A DNA stretch of 64,000 nt from Algoriphagus aquimarinus. Lineage in GTDB: Bacteria; Bacteroidota; Bacteroidia; Cytophagales; Cyclobacteriaceae. Positions within the stretch are counted from its first letter, which is position 1, and the number at the start of each line of letters is the position of its first letter. The translations under genes and the position numbers were made by a program. Of this stretch, positions 28,839-38,516 are shown in pieces. The stretch is from assembly GCF_900112005.1 (NCBI RefSeq), contig NZ_FOKK01000003.1, forward strand, positions 332,126 to 396,125. The letters run 5' to 3'. The notes below the pieces were generated by a model. That model saw only the letters and a list, made by a program, of their open reading frames with translations, did no database searches and was not told where the DNA came from.

Positions 28839-30788
28839 TTGAATCGTAAATTATCCATATTTCTGATTTTTATACTGAGCGCTCCATTAGGAGTTTTTGC
28901 TCAGATTCCAGACATAGATAGCCTCAAAAACATTTTGCCTACTGCTAAGGGGAAGGTAAGATTGACTATTCTTAATGAATTGTCTACCCATCTTAGAGAA
29001 GTGGAGCAGCAAGTGGCATTTGACTATGCAACAGAGGCGGAAAAACTTGCTCAAAAGCTCAAAGATAAATCCGGTGAGGCTATAGCTAAAGAGAATATCG
29101 GGTGGATTTACTATCGCAGAGGTCAATGGAAAAAGACTTTCACCTATTCCAAGGAAGCCTACGAACTTTCTATTGAGTCTAATAATCTAGAAGAAGCTTC
29201 TCGGGTGCTAAACAGTATGGGAGCGTTGTATTATGAGCAACAAAACTATTCAATGGCTATTGCTCAATTCAAGAAGGCCTATGAAATAAGTAGCAAGTCA
29301 GACGATTTCTACACGATGATCAGAAGTCTCAATAATATTGCTTTCAATTTTATTAAGTTAGATGAGCTTGATTCAGCCATGTATTATGCTTCGAAAGCTA
29401 TAGAAACTAATGACAACGCAGGCTCTCCTTATTTGCTTTCTTTTTCAAACCGGGTTATTGGAGATGTTTATTTGAAGAATAACCATCTTGATTCTGCAGA
29501 GAGAATTTTTGAAAAAGCATATGAAAATGCTGAAATCAGAGGGCTTACTTCCTTTAAAGCAAGTCTTTTGCATAGGCTAGGTGAGGCATACCTACTTAAT
29601 GGAAAACCTGAACAAGCAAAGAAAGTCCTACTTGAAGGAGTTGAGCTATCCAGTCAGAATAATCTCCTTGATGAACTTTCAAAAAGCCATAAATATTTAG
29701 CGGAATATTATAGGCAATCAGGCAATTTTAAAGAAGCCTTCAAGGAGCAATCGCTATTTATTTCATTAAATGACTCGCTTGAAAATAAATCTACCAAAGA
29801 TAGAATAGCCTTGATTCAGGGAATGTTCGAGGACGATTTGAATCAATCCGAACTTGAGCTACTTACTGCTCAGTATGAAAATCAGACGAGTACTTTGGCC
29901 TTTAACCGAAAGATTGTATTTATAGTGAGCGCTGGGTCTTTACTGATTTTTGCACTTCTGGTATGGCTGTTTTACCTAAATCGGAATATTAGGAAATACA
30001 ACTCAAGTTTGATTTTGCAAAAGCAACATATCCGTCTTCAAAACGAAGACTTAGGGACAAAATCAAAACAACTTGAGGGGATTAATCAGACTAAAAACAG
30101 ACTTTTTTCCATTTTGGGACATGACCTCAAAGGTCCTGTAGGCCAAGTGAAATCTATCGTAGATCTATTGACAGAAGGACATTTGACTCAGGAAGAATTT
30201 GACGAGCTGATTCAAAATTTAAAGACAGATGTTGATTCAGTGTACTTCACGCTAAATAACACTCTGAAGTGGTCACTTGCACAGATGGAGGGATTCAAGC
30301 TTCAGAAAGTCAACTTCAACCTCTCCGAACTGGTAAGGTCAAATATCAAACTGATCAAACCGCAGCTTAAAGAGAAATCAATTAAAGTAGATAATTCATG
30401 CTTACCTGAAGACCTGGAGATTTATGCTGATAGGGATTTAATAGAGGTAGTGATCAGAAATATTTTGAATAATGCGGTGAAATTCTCAAAACCTGGCGAT
30501 GTGATCCTACTTTCAGCAGAAATAGAAAACAATATGATTACCTGGTGTGTGAAAGATCAAGGAGTTGGGATGCTGGAAGAGCAAATAGATGAGTTGCTCT
30601 CGGCAGATTATGTCATCACCAATTCCAAGTTGGGCACCAAAATGGAAAAGGGTTCCGGTTTAGGGATTCAGATTTGTAAAGAATTTACCCGAATGAACGG
30701 GGGAGAGCTTAACATATTAAGCAAAGATGGAGAAGGAACAAAAGTGTGTGTGAGAATTCCTGCCAGTAAAATATTAGTCAGTAATTGA
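28839..30788 (+). CDS. TPR-containing membrane histidine kinase
   Basis: 649-aa sensor kinase: signal peptide (NRKLSIFLIFILSAPLGVFAQ), periplasmic tetratricopeptide repeats at about 30-340, a membrane helix at about 359-381, a short coiled coil, then HisKA with phospho-acceptor H428 in SILGHDLKGPVGQ, and HATPase with N box NILNNAVKFS, G1 DQGVGM and G2 GSGLGIQICKEF. The start is TTG at 28839, the only one that keeps the signal peptide. No response regulator gene is adjacent, so it is an orphan. The 3' end overlaps the convergent downstream gene by 15 bases. Confidence 0.9.
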   Translation: MNRKLSIFLIFILSAPLGVFAQIPDIDSLKNILPTAKGKVRLTILNELSTHLREVEQQVAFDYATEAEKLAQKLKDKSGEAIAKENIGWIYYRRGQWKKTFTYSKEAYELSIESNNLEEASRVLNSMGALYYEQQNYSMAIAQFKKAYEISSKSDDFYTMIRSLNNIAFNFIKLDELDSAMYYASKAIETNDNAGSPYLLSFSNRVIGDVYLKNNHLDSAERIFEKAYENAEIRGLTSFKASLLHRLGEAYLLNGKPEQAKKVLLEGVELSSQNNLLDELSKSHKYLAEYYRQSGNFKEAFKEQSLFISLNDSLENKSTKDRIALIQGMFEDDLNQSELELLTAQYENQTSTLAFNRKIVFIVSAGSLLIFALLVWLFYLNRNIRKYNSSLILQKQHIRLQNEDLGTKSKQLEGINQTKNRLFSILGHDLKGPVGQVKSIVDLLTEGHLTQEEFDELIQNLKTDVDSVYFTLNNTLKWSLAQMEGFKLQKVNFNLSELVRSNIKLIKPQLKEKSIKVDNSCLPEDLEIYADRDLIEVVIRNILNNAVKFSKPGDVILLSAEIENNMITWCVKDQGVGMLEEQIDELLSADYVITNSKLGTKMEKGSGLGIQICKEFTRMNGGELNILSKDGEGTKVCVRIPASKILVSN

Positions 30789-31646
30789 AAGGTGAGCCTT
30801 AGCAAGGAATTCCTCTACCGGTATTTTGGCGCTAATTATTCCAAGTTCTTTCATGATGTCCATGGATTCGCTCAATTGAGTCTTAGAGATCTCCGAATCG
30901 GTTGCCCATACGGTCTGTTCAAACCATACTTTTACATCGATTTCATTCAACTCATAATTTCTGGATATATCTTCAATCGCAATATCGCTGTTTTGAAGTT
31001 CCTCTGAAGCTAGGTATACCAGATCTCTCAATTGAAATATTAATTCACCAAATTCCTCTAAAGCTTTATTTGTAGCAATAATAGCAAAGCATGGCCAAGG
31101 GCTCGGGACTTCACCAATTCGCTTCATTTGTTTGGAATCGACCCAAGGTTTAGTGGTGTATTTTTCCCAAAGAAACATCTCTGGTTTTTCGGAAGTCATT
31201 ACCTCCAAAGCACCAGGGAGATTGTTAACTATTTTAAATTCCAATTTTTCAGAATTCCAGCCTTCACGTTTAGCTAGGACATAGCTCATTAACTGTGATC
31301 CAGATCCTATTCTACTGATTAGAAATGTTGGTTCAATGATTTCATCTAAAGAATTTACAGATGAGTTTCCAGAAATATGAATTCCCCAGGTTAGGGGAGA
31401 TTTGACATGAAGCCCAATCATTTTTGATGGATTTCCAGCTTCAAAATCCTTCAAAAAGCTTTCCGTCAATACAATCGCAATATCTGTTTTGTCTTCCCTC
31501 AAATCCTTGTTCATCTGCCCAGAACCTCTGGATTCATCTGTCCATTGGAGTTTGATTCCCTGTTTTTCAAAAGGTTGAGCTGCTATTACTTTCTTCCAAG
31601 GAAAATTAAAATGCTCAGGAACTCCGGTGATTCTTAGGGTTTTCAT
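30774..31646 (-). CDS. Cytoplasmic protein with periplasmic-binding-protein fold
   Basis: 290 aa from the preferred ATG at 31646 (an extension to 31703 exists but adds a poor leader). It looks like a type-2 substrate-binding domain of the NMT1/aromatic sulfonate kind (MKTLRITGVPEHFN, LREDKTDIAIVLTESFLKDF, SRIGSGSQLMSYVL), but has no signal peptide or lipobox and no ABC permease or ATPase nearby. It could therefore be a cytoplasmic ligand sensor or enzyme rather than a transport component. It lies downstream of the sugar porter on the same strand, and overlaps the kinase 3' end. Confidence 0.7.
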   Translation of the reverse strand: MKTLRITGVPEHFNFPWKKVIAAQPFEKQGIKLQWTDESRGSGQMNKDLREDKTDIAIVLTESFLKDFEAGNPSKMIGLHVKSPLTWGIHISGNSSVNSLDEIIEPTFLISRIGSGSQLMSYVLAKREGWNSEKLEFKIVNNLPGALEVMTSEKPEMFLWEKYTTKPWVDSKQMKRIGEVPSPWPCFAIIATNKALEEFGELIFQLRDLVYLASEELQNSDIAIEDISRNYELNEIDVKVWFEQTVWATDSEISKTQLSESMDIMKELGIISAKIPVEEFLAKAHLSITD

Positions 31647-31724
31647 AAGTGATGTTTTGACTAGTGTCAAAGGTAAGAACTGAAATTCAAACCAGTTTTC
31701 CATTCAAAGAAATTACGACCTCAT

Positions 31725-33050
31725 TTAGTCGTGTGCAGCCTTTTTGTCTGTGATTAAAAGATTACTTAGCCCTGCAAGGATTAATAGGGTTCCTGCCAGT
31801 AACATAGTATTAATTACAGCTTCTCCGAATAGTAATTTGTAGAGGAAATTCACTCCGCCAATCGCGGCTATGATCTGTGGAATAACGATAAACATGTTGA
31901 AAATACCCATATAAATCCCCATCTTCTTGGGGTCCACAGAGCTAGAAAGCATGGCATAAGGCATGGAAAGAATGCTAGCCCAAGAAATACCTACTAATGC
32001 AAAGCAAATATGAAGCATCCAAGGGGCAGTGATGAAATAGATCAGTATAAAACCACAACCACCAGCTACCAAACTGACCAGATGAAGTAGTTTTCGATTG
32101 ATGAGGTATTTGCTAGTGAATAGGGCTAGGAGCAAAGCAGCGAACATGGACACCAATCCATAAGTACCTAAATAATTCCCTACGCTATCTGCTGCATTAT
32201 TATAGGCAGCGGAACTAGGATCAGTTGCTCCAAATACATGTTCGGTAATTGCGGGAGTTGCAAAACTCCACATCGTAAAGAAGGCAAACCAGGAGAAAAA
32301 CTGAACGACTCCGAGCTGTTTCATTACTGTTGGCATCGTTACAATGCTTTTTAGTACCTCCTTAAAACCAATGATAATCCCACGGGTTTTAGCTTTTTCT
32401 GCTTCAAATTCTTCTAAGTCTTCCGGCGGATACTCTTCTGTTTTTAGAATTGTATACAAAATGGACGCAAACAGCACAAAAGCTCCGATTGCAAAAGCAT
32501 ATTTCACAGAATCCGGAACAACACCTTCAGCAGCAGTATTTGGTACGCCCATTCTAGTCATTAACCACGGGAGATTGGAAGCCACCCAAGTGCCAGTTCC
32601 AATGATCAATGTTTGAACTACAAAGCCATAAGACCTTTGATTGTCAGGTAGTTTATCAGCTACCAAAGCACGGAAAGGTTCCATGCTGATATTGATGGAG
32701 GCATCTAAAATCCATAGGGCTCCGGCAGCCATCCATAGCGCTGATGAATAGGGAGTGAAAAAGAGCGCAATGGAACTTAGTAGGGCGCCGATGAAAAAAA
32801 AAGGTTTTCTTCTTCCAAATTTGGGATGCCAAGTACGATCACTCATATAGCCCACAATTGGCTGAATCAAAAGCCCCGTCAATGGAGCAGCGATCCACAA
32901 CATTGGTATAGCGTCCTTATCAGCTCCCAAAGTCTGAAAAATTCTTGACATAAAGCCTCCCTGAAGAGCAAATCCAAATTGGATTCCAATCATTCCGAAA
33001 CTCATGTTCCAGATTTGCCAGAAATCTAACTTCTTTTTATAATTGGCCAT
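31725..33050 (-). CDS. SLC45-type major facilitator sugar transporter
   Basis: 441-aa inner-membrane protein with 12 predicted helices. The N-terminus FWQIWNMSFGMIGIQFGFAL, GYMSDRTWHPKFGRRKPFFF between helices 2 and 3, and the overall pattern match the SLC45/GPH-like proton-sugar symporters common next to glucosidases in Bacteroidota. Likely imports maltose, sucrose or a related glucoside. It starts 35 bases after the GH31 gene, so the two form an operon. Confidence 0.85.
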   Translation of the reverse strand: MANYKKKLDFWQIWNMSFGMIGIQFGFALQGGFMSRIFQTLGADKDAIPMLWIAAPLTGLLIQPIVGYMSDRTWHPKFGRRKPFFFIGALLSSIALFFTPYSSALWMAAGALWILDASINISMEPFRALVADKLPDNQRSYGFVVQTLIIGTGTWVASNLPWLMTRMGVPNTAAEGVVPDSVKYAFAIGAFVLFASILYTILKTEEYPPEDLEEFEAEKAKTRGIIIGFKEVLKSIVTMPTVMKQLGVVQFFSWFAFFTMWSFATPAITEHVFGATDPSSAAYNNAADSVGNYLGTYGLVSMFAALLLALFTSKYLINRKLLHLVSLVAGGCGFILIYFITAPWMLHICFALVGISWASILSMPYAMLSSSVDPKKMGIYMGIFNMFIVIPQIIAAIGGVNFLYKLLFGEAVINTMLLAGTLLILAGLSNLLITDKKAAHD

Positions 33051-33085
33051 TTGGAGGATTTAAAGAAAAGATAGGTTTTGAAAGC

Positions 33086-35524
33086 TTAGTTTAAACCACC
33101 AATTTCCATTTTCTCAGATTGGATTTTCAGGTCCAAGTACCTCAAAGTAGGAATGGATAAATAGGGGTAGTTCAGATCTGGCAAAGGATCAAACTCACTC
33201 AACTTATCTAGAAAGGCAAAACTCTCTTGTTTCAAACTGATAATCTCCTCTTCTAAGCTAATGTTTTCCGTGGTGAAACCATGGAGATACATTCTTACCG
33301 TATCAAATTGACTTGGATAATTTCCCGTAGCTTCCTGAATAATTAGCTTATTTTCCTCAGGAGAAAATCTGAAAATCCGCTCATGATATGCTCCTGATTC
33401 AAAATCAAAACTTACCCCATCATCTTCATAGTGGATGTACTCGCTCGCTTCATCACCAGCATAGATATGGATGCGTAGTACTCCATCATTGTCCCCCGCA
33501 GTATGTAGCACATCATTTTGAAGCGCAACTATACTCCCCGCTTTTACATATACAGGTAGATAGTTCAATGGACAATCCTGATAAATTACTTGTTCCCCCT
33601 TGTAATGCTGATCAGTAAATAAGTAATACCATTCACCTTTAGGTAAATATACCTTTGTGATTTCCTTGTAGCTTTCGACTGGTGCTATCAAGAAAGAATC
33701 GCAAAATAGGTATTGATTTTGGTAAGCAGAGAGGAATACTAGTGGGTCATTTGAATAATCTATTGCTAGACTTGAAGCAATCGGCAAACCTGTTTGACTA
33801 CTTTTTCGAAATTTGCTATACAAAGTTGGAAGCAAATGGTAGCGCAACTTCATGTAAGTTCTAGATATTTCTTCCACCTCTTCGCCAAATGCCCAAGGTT
33901 CGGCATCGTTGCTATTAATCATAGAATGAGCACGGAAAAGTGGAGAAAAAGCGGCTATGCTCATCCATCGGGCATAGAGTGATTTGGTCGCTTCTCCAGC
34001 AAAACCTCCTAAATCATATCCTGAAAAAGGGATACCACTCAGGCCAAGGCTATTCACCAAACGAACTCCAGCTAACATGTGCTCTTCTGTGGAAACATTG
34101 TCACCTGTCCATACCGCAGCGTAGCGCTGCACGCCAGCAAAGCCTGATCTTGTCAATACAAATGGACGCTGATTGGGGAGGTTTTTGAGTGAACCTTCCT
34201 GTGTGCTTTTGGCCATTTGCATTCCGTAGATATTTCTTGCCTTGCGATGTGAAGCTGTATTTCCTTCGTAGTCAAATTCAATCAAATTAGGTGTAAACTG
34301 ACCCCAAGATGCTGGCTCATTCATATCAGTCCAGAAGCCATCTACTCCCGCTTCAGTGTAAAATGCCAGCTTCTCCATCCACCAAGCACGGGCTTTGGGA
34401 TTAGTGAAATCAGGAAAAGCACACCAGCCAGGCCAAACTTGAGCTTTGTATTCCTTTCCATCTGGATAATTAACAAAAAGGCCTTGTTCTATGCCCTCAT
34501 CGTAAGGAATATAACCAGCCTGGGTTTTGATGCCTGGATCCAAAATTACCACTACTCTAAAACCTTTTTCTTTGAGCCTTGCAATGAGACCTTTTGGATC
34601 AGAGAATTTTTCTCCATCGAAGGTAAAGACCTTATAATCTTCCATGTGATGTATATCCAGATAGATCACATCAGCCGGCATGTCTTTGTCTCGGAACGTA
34701 TGTGCTAAAGTCAATACCTCTTTATCTGGATAGTAGGAATATCTACACTGTTGGTAGCCAAGTGCCCACTTTGGAGGCATTTTCATTTTACCCGTCAAAT
34801 CTCCGTAACTACTGATAATTTCAGCTACACTGGGTTGATGGATAAAATAATAGTCCATATCTCCATCTTCGGCATTGAAATAGGTGAAACGGTCAGTGGA
34901 AGCTCCAAAATTGAACACGCTTTTATGCGTATTGTCAAAGTATATTCCATAGGCTTTTTCCGCCACTAATCCCATATAGAAAGGAATACTGGCGTAAAGC
35001 GGATCGTCATTTATCCCGTAGCCAAAATAGTCGGTATTCCAATTGGTATATGCTCTGCCAATTCGATTAAGATTCCCCGTTTTTTCACCAAGTCCTATAT
35101 ATTTCTCATTTGGCTGAAGTTCCTTGTAGCAAGTGACTTCGGAACCTATCCATGAGATGCCGAGTGAGTCGTCTTTACTGAGAAGTGTTCCATCTGAATC
35201 AAAAAATGCACAGATGCCATTCGTGAAATTAACTTGCAACTGAATTAGAGTAGTTTTTAACTCAAGATAATTCTCATGTTCTGAAAATTCGAACTTTACA
35301 TTTTCTGTAGTCAATACTACAGAATAAGGATTTGGATCGAAAGATGAATTTCTAGAGGCCTGTACTCTAATAATTCCTTCTCTTAGAACACTTATTTTGA
35401 GTTGCGCTATTTTGCTATTTGCAATAAAACCCTTATCTGTTTTAGACCAATTTTCTATTTTTCCGATAGAGAGATAGCGTGATGAGGATGAGTTTTGGGA
35501 TGATTCGTGGGTTATTTGGGTCAT
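33086..35524 (-). CDS. GH31 family alpha-glucosidase
   Basis: 812-aa glycoside hydrolase with the (beta/alpha)8 barrel hallmark and nucleophile Asp400 in GFWTDMNEPASW, followed by the acid/base region YDLGGFAGEATKSLYARW. The frame opens at 35590, but the ATG at 35524 (MTQITHESSQ) is the sensible start. No signal peptide is present, so it acts in the cytoplasm on imported alpha-glucosides, in line with the downstream porter. A LacI-type palindrome lies upstream at 35666-35675. Confidence 0.92.
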   Translation of the reverse strand: MTQITHESSQNSSSSRYLSIGKIENWSKTDKGFIANSKIAQLKISVLREGIIRVQASRNSSFDPNPYSVVLTTENVKFEFSEHENYLELKTTLIQLQVNFTNGICAFFDSDGTLLSKDDSLGISWIGSEVTCYKELQPNEKYIGLGEKTGNLNRIGRAYTNWNTDYFGYGINDDPLYASIPFYMGLVAEKAYGIYFDNTHKSVFNFGASTDRFTYFNAEDGDMDYYFIHQPSVAEIISSYGDLTGKMKMPPKWALGYQQCRYSYYPDKEVLTLAHTFRDKDMPADVIYLDIHHMEDYKVFTFDGEKFSDPKGLIARLKEKGFRVVVILDPGIKTQAGYIPYDEGIEQGLFVNYPDGKEYKAQVWPGWCAFPDFTNPKARAWWMEKLAFYTEAGVDGFWTDMNEPASWGQFTPNLIEFDYEGNTASHRKARNIYGMQMAKSTQEGSLKNLPNQRPFVLTRSGFAGVQRYAAVWTGDNVSTEEHMLAGVRLVNSLGLSGIPFSGYDLGGFAGEATKSLYARWMSIAAFSPLFRAHSMINSNDAEPWAFGEEVEEISRTYMKLRYHLLPTLYSKFRKSSQTGLPIASSLAIDYSNDPLVFLSAYQNQYLFCDSFLIAPVESYKEITKVYLPKGEWYYLFTDQHYKGEQVIYQDCPLNYLPVYVKAGSIVALQNDVLHTAGDNDGVLRIHIYAGDEASEYIHYEDDGVSFDFESGAYHERIFRFSPEENKLIIQEATGNYPSQFDTVRMYLHGFTTENISLEEEIISLKQESFAFLDKLSEFDPLPDLNYPYLSIPTLRYLDLKIQSEKMEIGGLN

Positions 35525-35664
35525 GTATGAGTTGCTCTTAAGCTTAGGCAGCGCAACTAATTTAGAACCAAAACTGATTCTTAAAAACACTTCAGTTTAT
35601 CATAGCCATTGAATTCAACTTGAAGGAAAAACGGTAAATGCCATAGAACGGAAATTAGCCCTAT

Positions 35665-35676
35665 TCAAACGTTTGC
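35665..35676. promoter_or_regulatory. LacI-type operator between lacI-family gene and GH31
   Basis: CAAACGTTTG (35666-35675) is a perfect palindrome with the central CG typical of LacI/GalR operators. It lies about 140 bases upstream of the GH31 start and 32 bases after the regulator's stop codon, as expected for local control of the GH31-porter operon. Confidence 0.5.
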
Positions 35677-35707
35677 ACTTTTTTGGAAAAAAAATTGAAA
35701 TTTTTTC

Positions 35708-36739
35708 TTAAAATCTTTTGGATGAACCCCTTTCCATAAGTTTTGTCTCCAAAATCAAGGATTGCTCCATTGTTTTAGGATCTAGTTTCTTCTCAATTAT
35801 GTCGATTAGTATTTCTGTTGCTCTGGCTCCCATCAAAAATCCTGGTTGAGCTACTGAAGAAAGTTGAGGTTGCAACATAGAGCAAAATTGCCAATCAGAG
35901 AACCCTACTATTCCTACTTCCAAAGGGATTTTCAAACCTGCATCTCTACACGCCATCATAGCTCCAACTGCACCTATATCATTACAGGAAAAAAATGCAT
36001 CTGGTCTGTCTGGAAGAGAAATTAGTAATTCTGAAACCAAGTCCTTACTCTCTTCCAAAGTCCCCAAAGGACATGAAATAATATAAGCTGGATTCACATC
36101 GAGTCCATTCTTTAACAAAGCATCTTTATAGCCCTTTTCTCTATCAATGCTGATTTTTAGTGTTTTTGGTCCGGCGAGATGTACTATGTTCTTGTATCCT
36201 TGGCTTATTAGATGAGCTGTTGCGTCAAAAGAACCTTGGTAATCATCTACCATTACATTTATTGCCCCAGGGATAGCGGGAGCACGGTCAAAAAAGACGA
36301 TAGGAAATCCATGATCGAGCAGCTTTGTGAAGTGATCAAAAGTCTTGGTCTCTTTGGAATAACTAACTAAGACGCCATCAATTTGATTGGAAAGCATAGT
36401 CTCTATAGTTGAGATCTCCCGAGCCAATTTCTCATTTGATTGGGCAAGAATAACATTATACCCTCTTGAATTGGCAATTTCCTCAATGCCGCTAATAACA
36501 GTAGAAAAGAAAAAATGCACCACTTCGGGGATGATTACTCCGATGGTAAAAGATCTACTTTGACGTAGTGATAAGGCAATTGCATTAGGTCGGTAATTCA
36601 ACTTCTCTGCCATTTCCTTTACCTTTCGCTTCGTTTCATCGCTGATTCCATGATAATCTTTTAAGGCTCTAGAGATAGTAGAAGCCGATAAGTTTAACTC
36701 ACGAGCAATATCCTTAATGGTAGCTTGGCCTAGTTTCAT
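35708..36739 (-). CDS. LacI/GalR family transcriptional regulator
   Basis: 343-aa repressor-type protein: N-terminal helix-turn-helix ATIKDIARELNLSASTISRAL (residues 6 onward) with hinge NYRPNAIALSLR, then a periplasmic-binding-like sugar sensor domain (TIGVIIPEVVHFFFSTVISG). The gene lies directly upstream of, and in the same direction as, the GH31-porter operon, with a candidate operator in between. The ligand is probably a glucoside derivative. Confidence 0.92.
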   Translation of the reverse strand: MKLGQATIKDIARELNLSASTISRALKDYHGISDETKRKVKEMAEKLNYRPNAIALSLRQSRSFTIGVIIPEVVHFFFSTVISGIEEIANSRGYNVILAQSNEKLAREISTIETMLSNQIDGVLVSYSKETKTFDHFTKLLDHGFPIVFFDRAPAIPGAINVMVDDYQGSFDATAHLISQGYKNIVHLAGPKTLKISIDREKGYKDALLKNGLDVNPAYIISCPLGTLEESKDLVSELLISLPDRPDAFFSCNDIGAVGAMMACRDAGLKIPLEVGIVGFSDWQFCSMLQPQLSSVAQPGFLMGARATEILIDIIEKKLDPKTMEQSLILETKLMERGSSKRF

Positions 36740-37093
36740 GTTTTACAAGTAAAAAAAGTAGATGAGAAATAAACTTGATTGATCTCGAAGCTAGAAAATT
36801 TTGAGGGATTTTGGGTGAAATTTCTCATGTGATTTAAGCTTCTTCGGGTTGTTTTATTGAAAGCATTCACCTTCAATAAAGATGCTGCCTGACTAAAAAT
36901 ATTTTCATTTTCCACAAATATTCAAAATCTAATGTTTTGAAATCGATTGCGTACATAGAAATGCTTTTTTGAAGGATATTTTAGAATTAGATGTGGGTAA
37001 TTATAAGTAAGGGATTTATATCTTTGAATTCTATGTTAGAACTCGGGGCCTTTTTCGGGCGCTTTAACTTGAAATAAACAAACCTAATACGAT
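36740..37093. other. Divergent regulatory region lacI / fba
   Basis: 354 bases without a gene. It contains a perfect 9-bp inverted repeat TTTATTGAA (36853-36861) / TTCAATAAA (36872-36880), a CG-centred palindrome AATCGATT (36941-36948) and a -7-like TATCTTTG (37019-37026) ahead of fba. The palindromes are candidate operators for the LacI-type protein or another sugar regulator. Confidence 0.5.
37019..37026 (+). promoter_or_regulatory. Bacteroidota -7 element upstream of fba
   Basis: TATCTTTG matches TANNTTTG. The only -33-like sequence at allowed distance is TGTG at 36992-36995 (23 bases). The leader would be about 60 bases. Confidence 0.4.
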
Positions 37094-38155
37094 ATGAAAT
37101 TTAAACCTGGAGTAAAATACGGTGAAGAGCTTAGAGATCTTTATGCTTACGCAAAAGAGAATGAGTTCGCAATGCCGGCTGTAAATGTGATCAATACCAA
37201 TTCTGTGAATGCGGTTTTGGAGACAGCAAAGAAGCTGAATTCTCCTGTGATCATCCAATTCTCAAATGGTGGAGCTCAGTTTTTTGCTGGAAAATCTCTA
37301 GCTAACGATAAGCAGCAGGCAAGTATTGCGGGTGGTATCTCGGGTGCACATCACGTGCATTTGATGGCTGAAGCATACGGCGTACCGGTTATTTTGCATA
37401 CAGATCATGCAGCTAAGAAACTATTGCCTTGGATCGACGGGCTTTTGGAAGCTGGTAAAGGATATTATGCTGCACACAAAAGACCTTTGTACAGCTCTCA
37501 CATGCTTGATCTTTCTGAAGAGCCTTTAGAAGAAAACGTTGAGATTTCTTGCAGCTACTTCAAAGAATTCGAAAAGCTTGAAATGGCTATCGAAATCGAA
37601 TTGGGTGTAACAGGTGGTGAAGAAGATGGTGTTGATAACACAGATATCGATTCTTCTAAGCTTTATACTCAGCCTGAGGAAGTAGCTTATGCATACGAGC
37701 ATTTGAAAGAAATCGGTGATCTATTCACTATCGCTGCTGCGTTCGGTAACGTGCACGGGGTGTATAAGCCAGGAAACGTAAGTTTGAAGCCAATTATCTT
37801 GAAGAACTCTCAAGACTTCATCAAAGAGAAGCATGGTTTGACTGGTAAGCCTTTGAACTTTGTATTCCACGGTGGATCAGGATCTACAGTAGAGGAAATC
37901 AGAGAAGCAAATAGCTACGGTTCTATCAAGATGAACATCGATACAGATATGCAATGGGCATTCTGGGAAGGTATCTTGAATAACTACAAAAAGAACGAGG
38001 CATATCTTCAGACTCAACTGGGTAGCCCAGATGGCGCTGATAGCCCAAACAAGAAATATTACGATCCAAGAAACTGGTTGCGTAAAGGCGAAGAGAACTT
38101 CGTAAAGCGTCTTGAGCTTGCTTTTGACATGCTTAATGCAGTGAATAGAAATTAA
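37094..38155 (+). CDS. fbaA: Class II fructose-bisphosphate aldolase
   Basis: Zinc-dependent glycolytic enzyme that splits fructose 1,6-bisphosphate into the two triose phosphates. Catalytic Asp104 and zinc-binding His105 lie in VILHTDHAAKKLL, with further motifs EIELGVTGGEEDGV, AAAFGNVHGVY and FVFHGGSGST. At 353 aa it is an FbaA-type enzyme of normal length. A strong terminator follows at once, so it is probably a single-gene transcript. Confidence 0.96.
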   Translation: MKFKPGVKYGEELRDLYAYAKENEFAMPAVNVINTNSVNAVLETAKKLNSPVIIQFSNGGAQFFAGKSLANDKQQASIAGGISGAHHVHLMAEAYGVPVILHTDHAAKKLLPWIDGLLEAGKGYYAAHKRPLYSSHMLDLSEEPLEENVEISCSYFKEFEKLEMAIEIELGVTGGEEDGVDNTDIDSSKLYTQPEEVAYAYEHLKEIGDLFTIAAAFGNVHGVYKPGNVSLKPIILKNSQDFIKEKHGLTGKPLNFVFHGGSGSTVEEIREANSYGSIKMNIDTDMQWAFWEGILNNYKKNEAYLQTQLGSPDGADSPNKKYYDPRNWLRKGEENFVKRLELAFDMLNAVNRN

Positions 38156-38177
38156 ATTTTCTTACGCTAAGAATTCA

Positions 38178-38208
38178 AAAAGTCACCTGTGAGGGTGACT
38201 TTTTTTTT
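38178..38208 (+). terminator. Terminator after fba
   Basis: AGTCACC (38181-38187) / GGTGACT (38194-38200) with A/T extension and a run of eight or more T. Confidence 0.85.
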
Positions 38209-38239
38209 GGTTTTAGGTAAGTCTGGAATTTACCGGAAT

Positions 38240-38492
38240 CCCGAAGGGATGCTACGATTATAGAAGAATTTGACGTCTAATGGAGCAGAACCCATAATTG
38301 GAGAAGTTGTTATCCTGTCACCCATTATTGGTTTACGAATCCTTGGTCATTTGGTAGTTACTATAATACTGTCAAGCCTTCGGCTTTTGCTTTCAGGCTT
38401 ATAGTAAATGGAGATAAACCACATTTTGTCACCCATTCTGGGTTTACGTATTTTATTTATTTGATAGGTTGCTATAATACTATCATGCCTTC
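38240..38492. repeat. Degenerate tandem repeat, 111-bp period, with an inverted partial copy
   Basis: Box A TGTCACCCATT..GGTTTACG occurs at 38316-38337 and 38427-38448 (20 of 22 identical). Box B GTT.CTATAATACT.TCA plus GCCTTC occurs at 38357-38381 and 38468-38492 (22 of 25 identical). Both pairs are exactly 111 bases apart. A third, inverted box B lies at 38240-38264 (CCCGAAGGGATGC, then GATTATAG). Box B at 38357 also forms a hairpin with TTATAGTAA at 38399-38407. No coding frame runs through the region. Confidence 0.7.
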
Positions 38493-38516
38493 AAATTTCA
38501 AAAACGTCTTTAAACC

